Positions 1 through 6,643 of a DNA stretch of 6,856 bases are shown one piece after another. The DNA comes from Patescibacteria group bacterium UBA5532. Lineage in GTDB: Bacteria > Patescibacteriota > Gracilibacteria > BD1-5 > UBA2023. The DNA is taken from assembly GCA_002426885.1 (NCBI GenBank), contig DINU01000014.1, positions 1 through 6,856 of the forward strand. The letters run 5' to 3'. A model generated the notes under the pieces. It had not been told where the DNA came from and searched no databases. It was given only the letters and a program-made list of their open reading frames with translations. The position numbers were made by a program, and so were the translations under genes. The first letter of the stretch is position 1. Every line of letters starts with the position of its first letter.

Positions 1-1
1 A

Positions 2-586
2 GCAAGTTTGTTAACAGTACCTAATACATGAGAGGTTTTTGTCGATGATCAAAAGCTCTCAGAAACCGCTCTGAAGTCGTATTATGAAAATATCGGATAT
101 CTGACACAGGAACCGAGCGTCTTCGATGGGACTATCCGCGAGAATCTCCTATATGCGCTCGCTGATGAGATACCTTCTGATGGAAAAATAGATGAAGTGA
201 TTCGACTCGCGAACTGTGAATTTATCTATGATTTTCCTCTCGGAATCGAGACAGAAATCGGGGAGAGGGGAGTGCGTCTCTCTGGATGACAAAAACAACG
301 CCTCGCGATCGCAAAGATCTTCCTGAAGGATCCAGAGATTATCATCCTCGATGAGCCGACAAGTGCACTCGACAGCCTCAGTGAGAAAAAGATATCGGAG
401 GCTCTCTATCGCCTCTTCGAGCACAGAACTGTGCTCGTCATCGCGCACAGACTTCAGACCGTGAAGCATGCGGACGATATTCTCGTTATCGAGCATGGGA
501 AGGTGATCGAGCGTGGCACACACACGGCACTCGTGCGGGAAGAATGATTTTATAAGCAGATGCTCGATCTACAGTCGGGATTTTAA
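2..586 (+). CDS. ABC exporter ATP-binding domain, C-terminal part (5' truncated by window)
   Basis: This is the last 194 residues of the nucleotide-binding domain of an ABC transporter, most like the MsbA/lipid-exporter class, which couples ATP hydrolysis at the inner face of the membrane to export. The window opens just after where Walker A should lie. Visible in order are the Q-loop (LTQEPSVFDGTIREN, Q36), the signature LSGGQ (93-97), Walker B with catalytic Glu (IIILDEPTSALD, D117/E118), the D-loop and the switch His (VIAHRL, H149). Three glycines are TGA-coded: codons 29-31, 287-289 (second Gly of LSGGQ) and 545-547. It ends in TAA. The membrane domain, if fused, lies outside the window, so the substrate cannot be inferred. 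The downstream gene appears to have its own promoter, and no terminator is visible between them. The family is secure; the subfamily is not. Confidence 0.93.
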
Positions 587-588
587 AT

Positions 589-616
589 TTGCATAATAGA
601 AGATAGTATTTACAAT
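589..616 (+). promoter_or_regulatory. Predicted sigma70-type promoter of the dikinase-like gene
   Basis: TTGCAT at 589-594 and TACAAT at 611-616 are separated by 16 bases. Transcription would start near 623, about 16 bases before the ATG at 639. The same TTGCAT -35 box recurs upstream of the HU and ClpP genes, which supports the call. It begins only three bases after the stop codon of the ABC gene. Confidence 0.5.
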
Positions 617-638
617 TCACAAGATATGATTCTTCATC

Positions 639-2210
639 ATGTTCTGAGTTTTTAGAGAATCTCCAGATTTCCACCGGAAAGACATATTATTCATTCCAGG
701 ATGCGCAACACAGGGGGAGGTCGCCACAGTACTCGACCTTTCGTTTGAGTTTCTTCGAGCTCATGAGGGGGAACTCGTTCGGAAATACTGATGAAAGGCT
801 TTCTGACTTCTTCTTGCGAAGAGTCTCGAACGCGAAATAACTGCTCCAGAGGTGGCATTTCGTGTCCCTGAATTTCTGTGCATTCCCACGAGTTTTTACA
901 CAGCAGATGAGTATCGCGAAGAAAGTAAAAATGATTCTCAGAAAAACACCCCACAAGAGTCTGTACAATTTACTCTCGAGCAAGAAGCATATCTTGCAAA
1001 AGTCTTTGAGAATTTTGCCGGAGTTCCATACATCGCTATCAGATCTTCAGCAGACAAAGAAGATACGTGAGAGAGAAATTATACCGGAGTTTTTTATACA
1101 TGATTCTGTTCCATGACAGATTTTGATGCTTTTAAACGCGAGGTAAAGAAGGTGCTATGAAGTGCGAAAGATGTCAAATGAGTCACGATGTGAATCGTCA
1201 TCATGGAAGTACCATGAACAGAAAGGCGAAATAATAGGTCGCGAATAAAAGCATTCTGTCCAGATGGATGAGGCGTCATGGCGACGACACATTTCTGAGA
1301 TCGAGTAACGATCTCCGCAGAATTCTGAATGCCAGTCGGCATCACGTCATGAAAAAATCACGAAAGTCGAACCATTGATTTTGATGAAAATGGGGGAGTT
1401 CTTCAGTTTTGCTTACAAGAATACACATCATGTAATTGTCAAATCAATAAAAAATTCACATTATCACATGATGAAAATATTATTCAAGAAAATGCCTTCG
1501 ATCAATTTACGCATATAGATGATAATCAGCATGGAATCTTTGATAAGGAAATATACCGACGATTGGTGGCGGTATGAAAAAGACTGGAAAAACGTTTCGG
1601 ATATCCACTTGATATCGAATTCGCGGTAAATAATGGGGAGATTTTTATCCTCCAAGTCAGAAAATTTCCTGATGATCACATACGACCAGAGAATATGACC
1701 CCACCATCTTGAGAATGAATCAGGAATCTTCTCGATCCCAAAGATGTACTATCCTCACTCTGATTTCTCGATAATGAATCACTTCATTTTCATACGATAT
1801 TATTCGATGAATGCTATTGTACATGTCTCAGTTTTGACGAAGTAAGAGAGATCAAGAGTGGTATGATCGTGGACAAACTCAGGTCACTGGAACAGATACA
1901 CTCATGAGCGCCGTATGCTCTCGTGGTAGACTACACAGAAGTTTTCCCGAATATTCGTATGGAAGAATTTCCCTGACTCCGCCTCGTAGTGATGAAAGGA
2001 AATAAGAAAAAATATAAACTCTCACATGCATATATGATTTTACGTGAGCTCCTTATACCGACGATCATGTGTGGTGTGAATTCTTTTTGAGAATTGGCCG
2101 ATAGAGATGGAGAACCGCTAAAAGTATACTTGGATGGAAATACATGATGCAGTATCTACACAGATACGCCCTCCACTGAAAATATACCCAATGATGAAGA
2201 AACAACCTAG
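639..2210 (+). CDS. PEP synthase/PPDK-like two-domain protein (ATP-binding plus phosphohistidine swivel domain)
   Basis: A 523-residue protein readable only with UGA as Gly (22 TGA codons against 18 GGN, hand count). The N-terminal part matches the PPDK/PEP synthase ATP-binding fold: Y-GGK-AFG at 50-56, VPEFLCIP, an IRSSADKEDTGE loop with R135, and the closing DIEFAVNNGEIFILQVR (325-341; E327, Q339 and R341 are the usual metal and phosphate ligands). After a linker of about 90 residues, LSHAYMILRELLIPTI matches the phosphohistidine swivel domain, with H463 in the phospho-acceptor position; the usual GG before it is missing. The protein ends soon after, so the PEP/pyruvate TIM barrel of PEP synthase (about 790 residues) and PPDK (about 870) is absent. 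It presumably moves phosphate from ATP through H463 to an unknown acceptor, as rifampin phosphotransferase does. The ATG start is the first after in-frame stops at 594-599. It ends in TAG. Fold confidence is high; substrate unknown. Confidence 0.85.
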
Positions 2211-2226
2211 GATGTAATAAACGTTT

Positions 2227-2772
2227 CTACTCTCCTTTCTCCTGAAGATCAATCTTCTTATCGACATGAACGAGGAGTCAGCCTCTCGGACTCCGATCGA
2301 ATGTCAGATGATCGACGAGTTTCTCGACCATCAGAAAAAGTCCACGTCCGCGACGCTTCAGATAGACTCCAGCCATATTCAGGTATATATTATCACGGAG
2401 ACGTCGCATTCATTCGGGCGTCATTTTTTCACCTGTTCCAGTATCATGCACATCGAAAGAGACACGAAACTCATGACTCTCGCTATCTTTTATCGAGCGG
2501 ATCACACACATATTCACATCTCATGGCTGACTGCCATGCTCGATCGCATTATTCAGAAGCTCATCGGCGACAAGCGCGAACTTCCAGCCATAGAACGGAT
2601 AGATAGCATTTTTCGTAAAAATCTCGCGCACGATATCGCGCACGATTTTTGACTGAGAATACTCAGCTCAGAATAATATCGTCATCTCAATATTCTCAAG
2701 ATTATCGACCAGATCGAAGAATTGTTTTTCGGCTTGTGGAAAGTCAAGATGGGAAATATCGAGTATTTGCAT
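2227..2772 (-). CDS. Stand-alone GHKL ATPase, RsbW/SpoIIAB (anti-sigma factor) type
   Basis: A 181-residue protein with four TGA-coded glycines (G35, G84, G121, G165). The N box DELLNNAIEHG (70-80), G1 box DTGTG (110-114) and G2 segment GRGLFLMVEKLVDHLTF (142-158) are those of the histidine-kinase-like ATPase fold. The short domain has no dimerisation helix, sensor or membrane segment. The lead-in from IEMTI (28-32) aligns by eye with the start of RsbW and SpoIIAB, which bind a sigma factor or phosphorylate an anti-anti-sigma protein. About 27 extra residues precede it. No STAS-domain partner or sigma factor is nearby. The ATG at 2772 is preferred because a possible promoter covers the other start at 2826 (199 residues). 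It ends in TAG, 16 bases from the convergent dikinase-like gene. The fold is clear; the anti-sigma role is inference, and another small GHKL regulator is possible. Confidence 0.85.
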
Positions 2773-2821
2773 AGGAAATGTGCGAGCGAACTCGATCAGG
2801 AAATTTCTCCAGACCACTCCT

Positions 2822-2849
2822 AGCATACCACACTTTTGCTAGAAAACAA
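2822..2849 (-). promoter_or_regulatory. Possible extended -10 promoter of the GHKL ATPase gene
   Basis: On the minus strand TTGTTT (2849-2844) and TATGCT (2827-2822) are 16 bases apart, and TGG just before the -10 makes an extended -10 element. It lies directly beyond the HU terminator, where a new promoter would be needed, and would give a leader of roughly 40 bases to the ATG at 2772. The -35 match is poor. Confidence 0.3.
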
Positions 2850-2876
2850 AAATATCACCAAAAATGGTGATATTTT
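2849..2876 (-). terminator. Rho-independent terminator of the HU gene
   Basis: A perfect 10-bp inverted repeat (AATATCACCA 2851-2860, TGGTGATATT 2865-2874) with a 4-base loop, extendable by two A-T pairs to 2849-2876. On the minus strand it is followed by TTTGTTTTCT. It starts 15 bases after the HU stop codon. The stem is A/T-rich apart from its central CACC/GGTG. Confidence 0.8.
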
Positions 2877-2891
2877 ATAAAAAAAAGAAGA

Positions 2892-3164
2892 CTAGCGAAC
2901 AGCTTCTTTAAGAGTCTTTCCAGCTCGGAAGACAGGAGTCTTCATTGCAGGGATCTGCATCTTTGCACCAGTCTTAGGGTTTACACCATTTCTTTTTGCG
3001 CGGTGAGAAACCTTCCAAGTACCGAAACCTGTGATACTTACGTCCTGACCTCCCTGAAGGCTATCAGTAACGACTTCGATCATAGATGCGAGAGCCTTAG
3101 ATGTAGCATCTTGACTGAGACCAGCTTTAGCGGCAACTGCCTTAATAAAGTCCTGCTTTTTCAT
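2892..3164 (-). CDS. hup: HU family DNA-binding protein
   Basis: A complete 90-residue histone-like protein, the usual HU length. It acts as a dimer that binds and bends DNA non-specifically and packs the nucleoid. The N-terminal helices (MKKQDFIKAVAAKAGLS) are followed by the conserved saddle segment VSITGFGTWKV and the DNA-binding arm with RNGVNPKTGAKMQIP and its NPKTG motif, then FRAGKTLKEAV at the C-terminus. The gene is on its own, with a near-consensus promoter upstream and a terminator right after the TAG stop. All eight glycines use GGN and none uses TGA, unlike every other complete gene here; this fits a highly expressed gene avoiding the reassigned codon. IHF would be the nearest alternative, but a single gene of this type is most simply HU. 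Confidence 0.97.
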   Translation of the reverse strand: MKKQDFIKAVAAKAGLSQDATSKALASMIEVVTDSLQGGQDVSITGFGTWKVSHRAKRNGVNPKTGAKMQIPAMKTPVFRAGKTLKEAVR

Positions 3165-3196
3165 AGTGAAAAGATTAAGAAATAAAGGACGGGCGC

Positions 3197-3224
3197 ATTA
3201 TATAGCCCTCAAAAAAGAATGCAA
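3197..3224 (-). promoter_or_regulatory. Promoter of the HU gene
   Basis: On the minus strand TTGCAT (3224-3219) and a perfect TATAAT (3202-3197) are 16 bases apart, with an A/T-rich stretch upstream (3231-3240). The start would be near 3190, giving a leader of about 26 bases. GGGC (3191-3194) and GCCC (3205-3208) flank the -10 box as a short inverted repeat. Confidence 0.75.
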
Positions 3225-3253
3225 GAGTTTTTTTATAATTATTGCCTTTTTAG

Positions 3254-3305
3254 AGGGATTTTCATGAGAAAACTTGCAGAAAATCCCTTTGCAGAGAGGT
3301 TTTCT
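3254..3305. repeat. 10-bp inverted repeat with loop complementary to downstream bases (possible operator or pseudoknot)
   Basis: AGGGATTTTC (3254-3263) and GAAAATCCCT (3279-3288) form a perfect 10-bp inverted repeat around a 15-base loop. AGAAAAC inside the loop (3267-3273) is the exact complement of GTTTTCT at 3299-3305, so an H-type pseudoknot could form in RNA. It sits between the divergent HU and MscS promoters and outside both predicted transcripts, which favours a protein-binding site over an RNA element. No run of T follows either arm closely enough for a terminator. TTGCAGA occurs at 3274-3280 and 3289-3295, and again at 3352-3358 over the MscS -35 box. Confidence 0.5.
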
Positions 3306-3351
3306 TTTTTCTCTGGACAAAGAAGGGAAAAAGCGGTTTCACAACAGATAT

Positions 3352-3380
3352 TTGCAGAAAAAAAGAGAATATGCTATACT
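3352..3380 (+). promoter_or_regulatory. Promoter of the MscS-family gene
   Basis: TTGCAG (3352-3357) and TATACT (3375-3380) are separated by 17 bases, and TGC before the -10 makes it an extended -10. Transcription would start near 3387, leaving only about 13 bases before the ATG at 3400 and no Shine-Dalgarno sequence. Confidence 0.65.
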
Positions 3381-3399
3381 TTTTCTGAAATAAAAGCCT

Positions 3400-4335
3400 A
3401 TGCTCTGGATTGCCTCCCGTATTACATTTCTCTGGTATTATATTGTTCTCATAGGACTCCTGATCGGTATGGAGGCGCTACGACAGTATGTCTTGGCGAA
3501 TATGGAATATAATTTTGAGATTCATATCGTTTACTCATTTTTTTACCACTTTTTCATCACGGCGATCGTCGCAAATACCGTGAATCTGATCGCGCATGAG
3601 ATCCGTCTGAAGTTTACGACACGCCATCTTATGGTGAGAAAAATCCTTCCGCTTGCACACTTTCTCGCGATTACGATGGTGTGGATCGTCGGGCTGATTT
3701 ATTTTACCAATAATCTCAATGTCGATATAAATGGCTTCCTGACGTGAGCGGGGATCGGATGAGCTCTTTTTCTCCTCGGAGCGAAAGATGTCTTCGCGAA
3801 CTTCCTCGGGACGCTCTCGATCGTCCTCTCGCATATGTTCGAGATCGGCGATCATGTCAGTGCAGGAAATCACTACAATCGCGTCGAGTGAATCGTCGAA
3901 GAAATCACACTCAACTTCACAAAGCTGACAAATATGCAGGGAATGGTCGTCTATATTCCGAATCGAACTCTACTCTCTGAGAAATTTGAAAATATTTCTC
4001 GGCGACGATACTTCGTCCAGACATGGAAAGTCAGCATTCCGAGAGATATTCCGAGTGACACTGTCCGAGAAATGCTCGAGAAAATCAGGGAAAAAATCGG
4101 AGAATTTTATCCACGAGGCTTCAAGAGAGAGCTGACTGATATGACATCTCTCGAGCATATTTATACATTCAGTGCTGAGTGAGACAGTGAGGATCAGGAA
4201 TCGACAAAAGAAGTCGAGCTCTATATCATGGGGATTATCAGGGAGGCAAGTAGAAAATTTCCAAGAAAAGCAGGAAAGAAAAAAGAGTCCGATGCTTCCA
4301 TCGAAGCAATGATACAGAGTGAAGAGTGATATTAA
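3400..4335 (+). CDS. MscS-family mechanosensitive ion channel
   Basis: A 311-residue membrane protein, close to the size of E. coli MscS (286). Channels of this family open under membrane tension to release solutes during osmotic downshock. Hydrophobic segments lie at about 4-24, 41-65 and 82-103, then the pore helix, where GAGIGGALFLLGAKDVFANF (116-135) matches the conserved Gly/Ala-rich TM3 and its kink. The cytoplasmic beta domain follows with the family signatures FEIGDHV, VEGIVEEITL, MVVYIPN and N-IS. The C-terminal tail is Lys-rich. Five glycines are TGA-coded, two of them in the pore helix (G116, G121). An in-frame TAA at 3391 fixes the ATG at 3400 as the start. Its TAA stop overlaps the stop of the convergent glycosyltransferase gene. 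The family is secure; conductance and exact subtype are unknown. Confidence 0.93.
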
Positions 4336-5459
4336 AGCGCTGAGAGAAGTTTTTCTCGAAATTGTTCGAGTGAGAATTTTTCTGCTTGCGCGAGGCATCA
4401 TGCGTGGAGTGATGCAGCGACCTCAGGCGTCATCCGAGTAAGCGCATCTCGTAAATCGCTCTGCTTCAGAGTGTCATCATGAATAGGCACGAGAAAGCCT
4501 GTCTCCCCGTGAATCACACTTTCACGATATCCGCCTTCGTCGACCGCAATAACTGGTACACCACACGCCATACTCTCGATCGCCACCATTCCGAAGTCTT
4601 CATTTCGCGAGACAGCGATGCTCGCGATCGCCCCCGAGATGAAGCGCGGAAGCTCGTCATTATCCTGCAGGGTAAAAAAATAAATATTCGGATATCCTGA
4701 CCCAAGCGCGATAAACTCATCTTTCTGGGAATCTTCTGGTCCGTAAAGGATGAGAAAATCTTGCTCAGGAAGCGTCTTTGCAACCTCGATAATCTGATCG
4801 ACGCGTTTCGCGTGTGTCAGTCGAGAAAACGAGAGAAAGTACGATTTCGGAGCAAGTGGCAGAGAAGAGTCCTGGATCTCCTCAGAAGCATACGGATGAA
4901 AGAGGTGCGTATCGACTGGAGGTGGAAGGAAAATCGCTTCGCGACCGATCCATGCGCGGATATTTTCCTGATTCACATGCGAATTCGTAAAGATTATGTC
5001 TGCCCGCCGAAGATCGCTGATATAGAGATGCTTCAGAAAAAAAGAAAGTAAGAGAAAAATCGGCTTCTCGTACCATCGCGCCTTCGTGAAATACTGCCAC
5101 TTCTGATCGAAAAGGTGTCGAGAAAGAGAATGTGCGTAATAATACGTCTTCGTACCTGGCTGGATATTTCGGATCGCCGTAATCGCCTCATTCGAGAAGA
5201 AGACACGCGAATACGCACGAACGAATCGACTCCGAAAGAAGCTCCATTTCATCCGAAGAAATCCGAGTCATCCACGTCGAAAACTCGGATCTGTCACATA
5301 TATTTTTCTTCATGTTTTCGTGAGATCGAAGCTCTCTGGACTCACATATGCCGTCGCGATATCACTATCGAGGATATCCGCGATAAGCAGATTCATGCGT
5401 TCTGCACCGCCACGCATGAGAAAAGTATCATGAAAAAGAAGTGTACTTCTCTGGGGCAT
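4332..5459 (-). CDS. Family 4 (GT-B fold) glycosyltransferase, group 1 type
   Basis: A 375-residue retaining glycosyltransferase, normal length for GT4. Such enzymes move a sugar from a nucleotide-sugar donor to a lipid, glycan or protein acceptor at the cytoplasmic membrane face. The N-terminal domain carries the glycine-rich acceptor-side loop RGGAER (16-21). The C-terminal Rossmann domain has SFSRLTHAKRVD with donor-binding K218, the EX7E motif in NEDFGMVAIE (E287, E295), ACGVPVIAV and the GETGFLVP segment. Three glycines are TGA: G50, G64 and G354; read as stops they would cut both ends off the gene. The hydrophobic KPIFLLLSFFLKHLY stretch may sit on the membrane. The ATG at 5459 is preferred over an upstream TTG at 5507 that falls in the predicted -35 box. 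The sugar and acceptor cannot be told from sequence; no other glycan genes are in view. Confidence 0.93.
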
Positions 5460-5480
5460 ATTTTTATAAAAAACATGGAA

Positions 5481-5507
5481 AGTATAGTAAAAAAGCGATT
5501 CTTTCAA
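5481..5507 (-). promoter_or_regulatory. Possible promoter of the glycosyltransferase gene
   Basis: On the minus strand TATACT (5486-5481) is a good -10. Upstream, TTGAAA (5507-5502) leaves a 15-base spacer and CTTTGA (5509-5504) a 17-base spacer; the -35 is ambiguous. The leader to the ATG at 5459 would be about 15 bases and has no Shine-Dalgarno sequence. Confidence 0.45.
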
Positions 5508-5543
5508 AGGGTAAAATCAGGGAAAAGAAATGCGCGTCCTGTT

Positions 5544-5570
5544 TTGCATTTTCGGAAAAATATATATACT
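5544..5570 (+). promoter_or_regulatory. Possible promoter of clpP
   Basis: TTGCAT (5544-5549) and TATACT (5565-5570) are 15 bases apart, slightly short; the run TATATATACT allows small shifts. The start would be near 5577, about 20 bases before the ATG at 5598. It is back to back with the glycosyltransferase promoter; no heat-shock operator such as CIRCE is visible. Confidence 0.45.
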
Positions 5571-5597
5571 TCGGTCTATATTTCTCATCCCAAAACT

Positions 5598-6200
5598 ATG
5601 ACAAAGAAAAAAAAGAAAGCAATCTCCGACTTCCTCATCCCGACCGTCATCGATAAAGTCGGCGGACAGGAGCGCGCGTATGATATCTACTCTCGACTTC
5701 TCGAGGATCGTGTCGTCTTCCTCGGAGATGCGATCGACGCTTCCGTCGCGAATACGATCATCGCTCAGCTTCTCTTCCTCGAGAAAGAAGACCCGAAGTC
5801 ACCGATCACACTCTACGTGAACTCTCCTGGTGGACATGTCACTGCTGGACTCGCGATCTACGATACGATGCAGTATATCAAGCCTGACGTCATCACAGTC
5901 TGTGTCTGACTCGCGGCGTCGATGGGATCGATCATCCTCGCCGGTGGGGCAAAAGGAAAACGCTACGCACTGAAACACTCTGAGGTCCTGATCCATCAGC
6001 CTCTCGGCGGGATCGAATGACAGGCGATCGATATCAAGATCGCTGCAGAGCATATCATGCGGACTGGGGAAGTTCTCTATAAAATCCTCTCTGATCACAC
6101 AGGTCAGCCGATCGAGAAAGTCCGGAAAGACTGCGATCGAGATAATGCGATGACTGCAGAGGAAGCACTGAAATACGGACTGATCGATAAGATTCTATAG
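5598..6200 (+). CDS. clpP: ATP-dependent Clp protease proteolytic subunit
   Basis: A 200-residue serine protease of family S14, normal ClpP length. It forms a barrel of two heptamer rings that degrades proteins unfolded by a AAA+ partner such as ClpX. ERAYDIYSRLLEDRVVFLG, the oxyanion-strand segment NSPGGHVTAGLAIYDTMQY and the nucleophile region GLAASMGS carry the family pattern. The triad is S108, H133 (in LIHQPLGG) and D182 (in DRDNAM). Two glycines are TGA-coded: G104, four residues before the nucleophile, and G141 in the IEGQA segment; the other 15 or so use GGN. The Lys-rich start (MTKKKKK) is preferred because a longer in-frame reading upstream runs into the promoter and is antisense to the glycosyltransferase. 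It ends in TAG. No clpX is in the window. A small repeat-bearing gene begins 27 bases downstream and may be cotranscribed. Confidence 0.96.
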
Positions 6201-6226
6201 TTCTTTTATTTCTTAAGTTTTACCAT

Positions 6227-6643
6227 ATGGAACAAGGTCCACAATCGGAGGAAGCAGTACCATCCTCTCTGAAATCAAGAGTATCACGGCTAATGCAGAA
6301 AATAAGAAATTTAGTAGAATATTTATGTTCCCCCTCTGCGTATCAATCAGAGAGGGATTATCTCAAGGATTATGATGACTGGCATGTTGGGCAAGCAACA
6401 GTAGCTCCACTCAGTAAGGAACCTCTAGGAATGGCCGATAGACACAAAGCCAAAAGAGAGTCTGGGGAAGTGTGCAATGTTTCTCAAGAGGAGGCTGATC
6501 TCAGGGATTATGGTGACTGACATAGGCAGGTAACAGTAGTTCCACTCAGTAGGGAACTTCTAGAAATGGCTGATAGATACAAAGCCCGAAGAGAGTCTGA
6601 GAAAGGATACAGCGTTCCTCAAGATAATAATGCCTGAGAATAA
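6227..6643 (+). CDS. Hypothetical repeat-containing protein, 138 residues
   Basis: I do not recognise this protein. It is predicted soluble and highly charged, with no signal peptide or membrane segment. A basic, probably helical N-terminal part (LKSRVSRLMQKIRNLVEYL, 15-33) is followed by two imperfect copies of a repeat of about 45 residues: DYDDWH...APLSKEPLGMADRHKAKRES (49-79) and DYGDGH...VPLSRELLEMADRYKARRES (94-124). Two glycines are TGA (G98, G137); the stop is TAA. The ATG at 6227 lies 26 bases after the clpP stop with no terminator or clear promoter between, so cotranscription with clpP is likely. Codon use is unlike clpP: many AGA, GTA, CCT and GCT codons and few of the C-ending codons favoured by its neighbours. 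This suggests a fast-evolving or acquired gene. That it is translated is supported by repeat conservation mainly at the protein level, but not proven. Confidence 0.55.

Noticed and set aside
2..2210. A string of pseudogenes broken by TGA stops
   Set aside because: TGA repeatedly falls on conserved glycines with the frame kept on both sides, and TAA/TAG never interrupt; reassignment explains this better than decay.
2266..2652. Plus-strand ORF of 128 residues
   Set aside because: It is antisense to the GHKL ATPase gene, whose N, G1 and G2 boxes are clear on the minus strand; the plus-strand translation has no recognisable motif.
2773..2826. Longer start at ATG 2826 for the GHKL ATPase
   Set aside because: It overlaps the possible -10 box and adds 18 residues without family similarity; kept only as an alternative.
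3219..3512. 97-residue ORF, or a leader peptide from the internal ATG at 3264, before MscS
   Set aside because: It runs more than 100 bases into the MscS gene in another frame, spans the MscS promoter and has no recognisable domain.
3970..4401. Minus-strand ORF of 143 residues
   Set aside because: It is antisense to the cytoplasmic domain of the MscS gene and matches no family; it arises from the codon bias of the real gene.
5457..5507. Upstream TTG start for the glycosyltransferase at 5507
   Set aside because: The TTG sits in the predicted -35 box, and the extra 16 residues precede the usual N-terminal strand; the ATG at 5459 gives a normal GT4 start.
5115..5597. N-terminal extension of ClpP from an upstream in-frame ATG
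   Set aside because: It would double the size of ClpP, lies antisense to the glycosyltransferase and covers the predicted promoters; normal ClpP starts near 5598.
2..6643. UGA as tryptophan (code 4) or selenocysteine
   Set aside because: Conserved positions such as LSGGQ, GGK and the ClpP GQA segment require glycine, and no SECIS-like context is needed or seen across so many codons.
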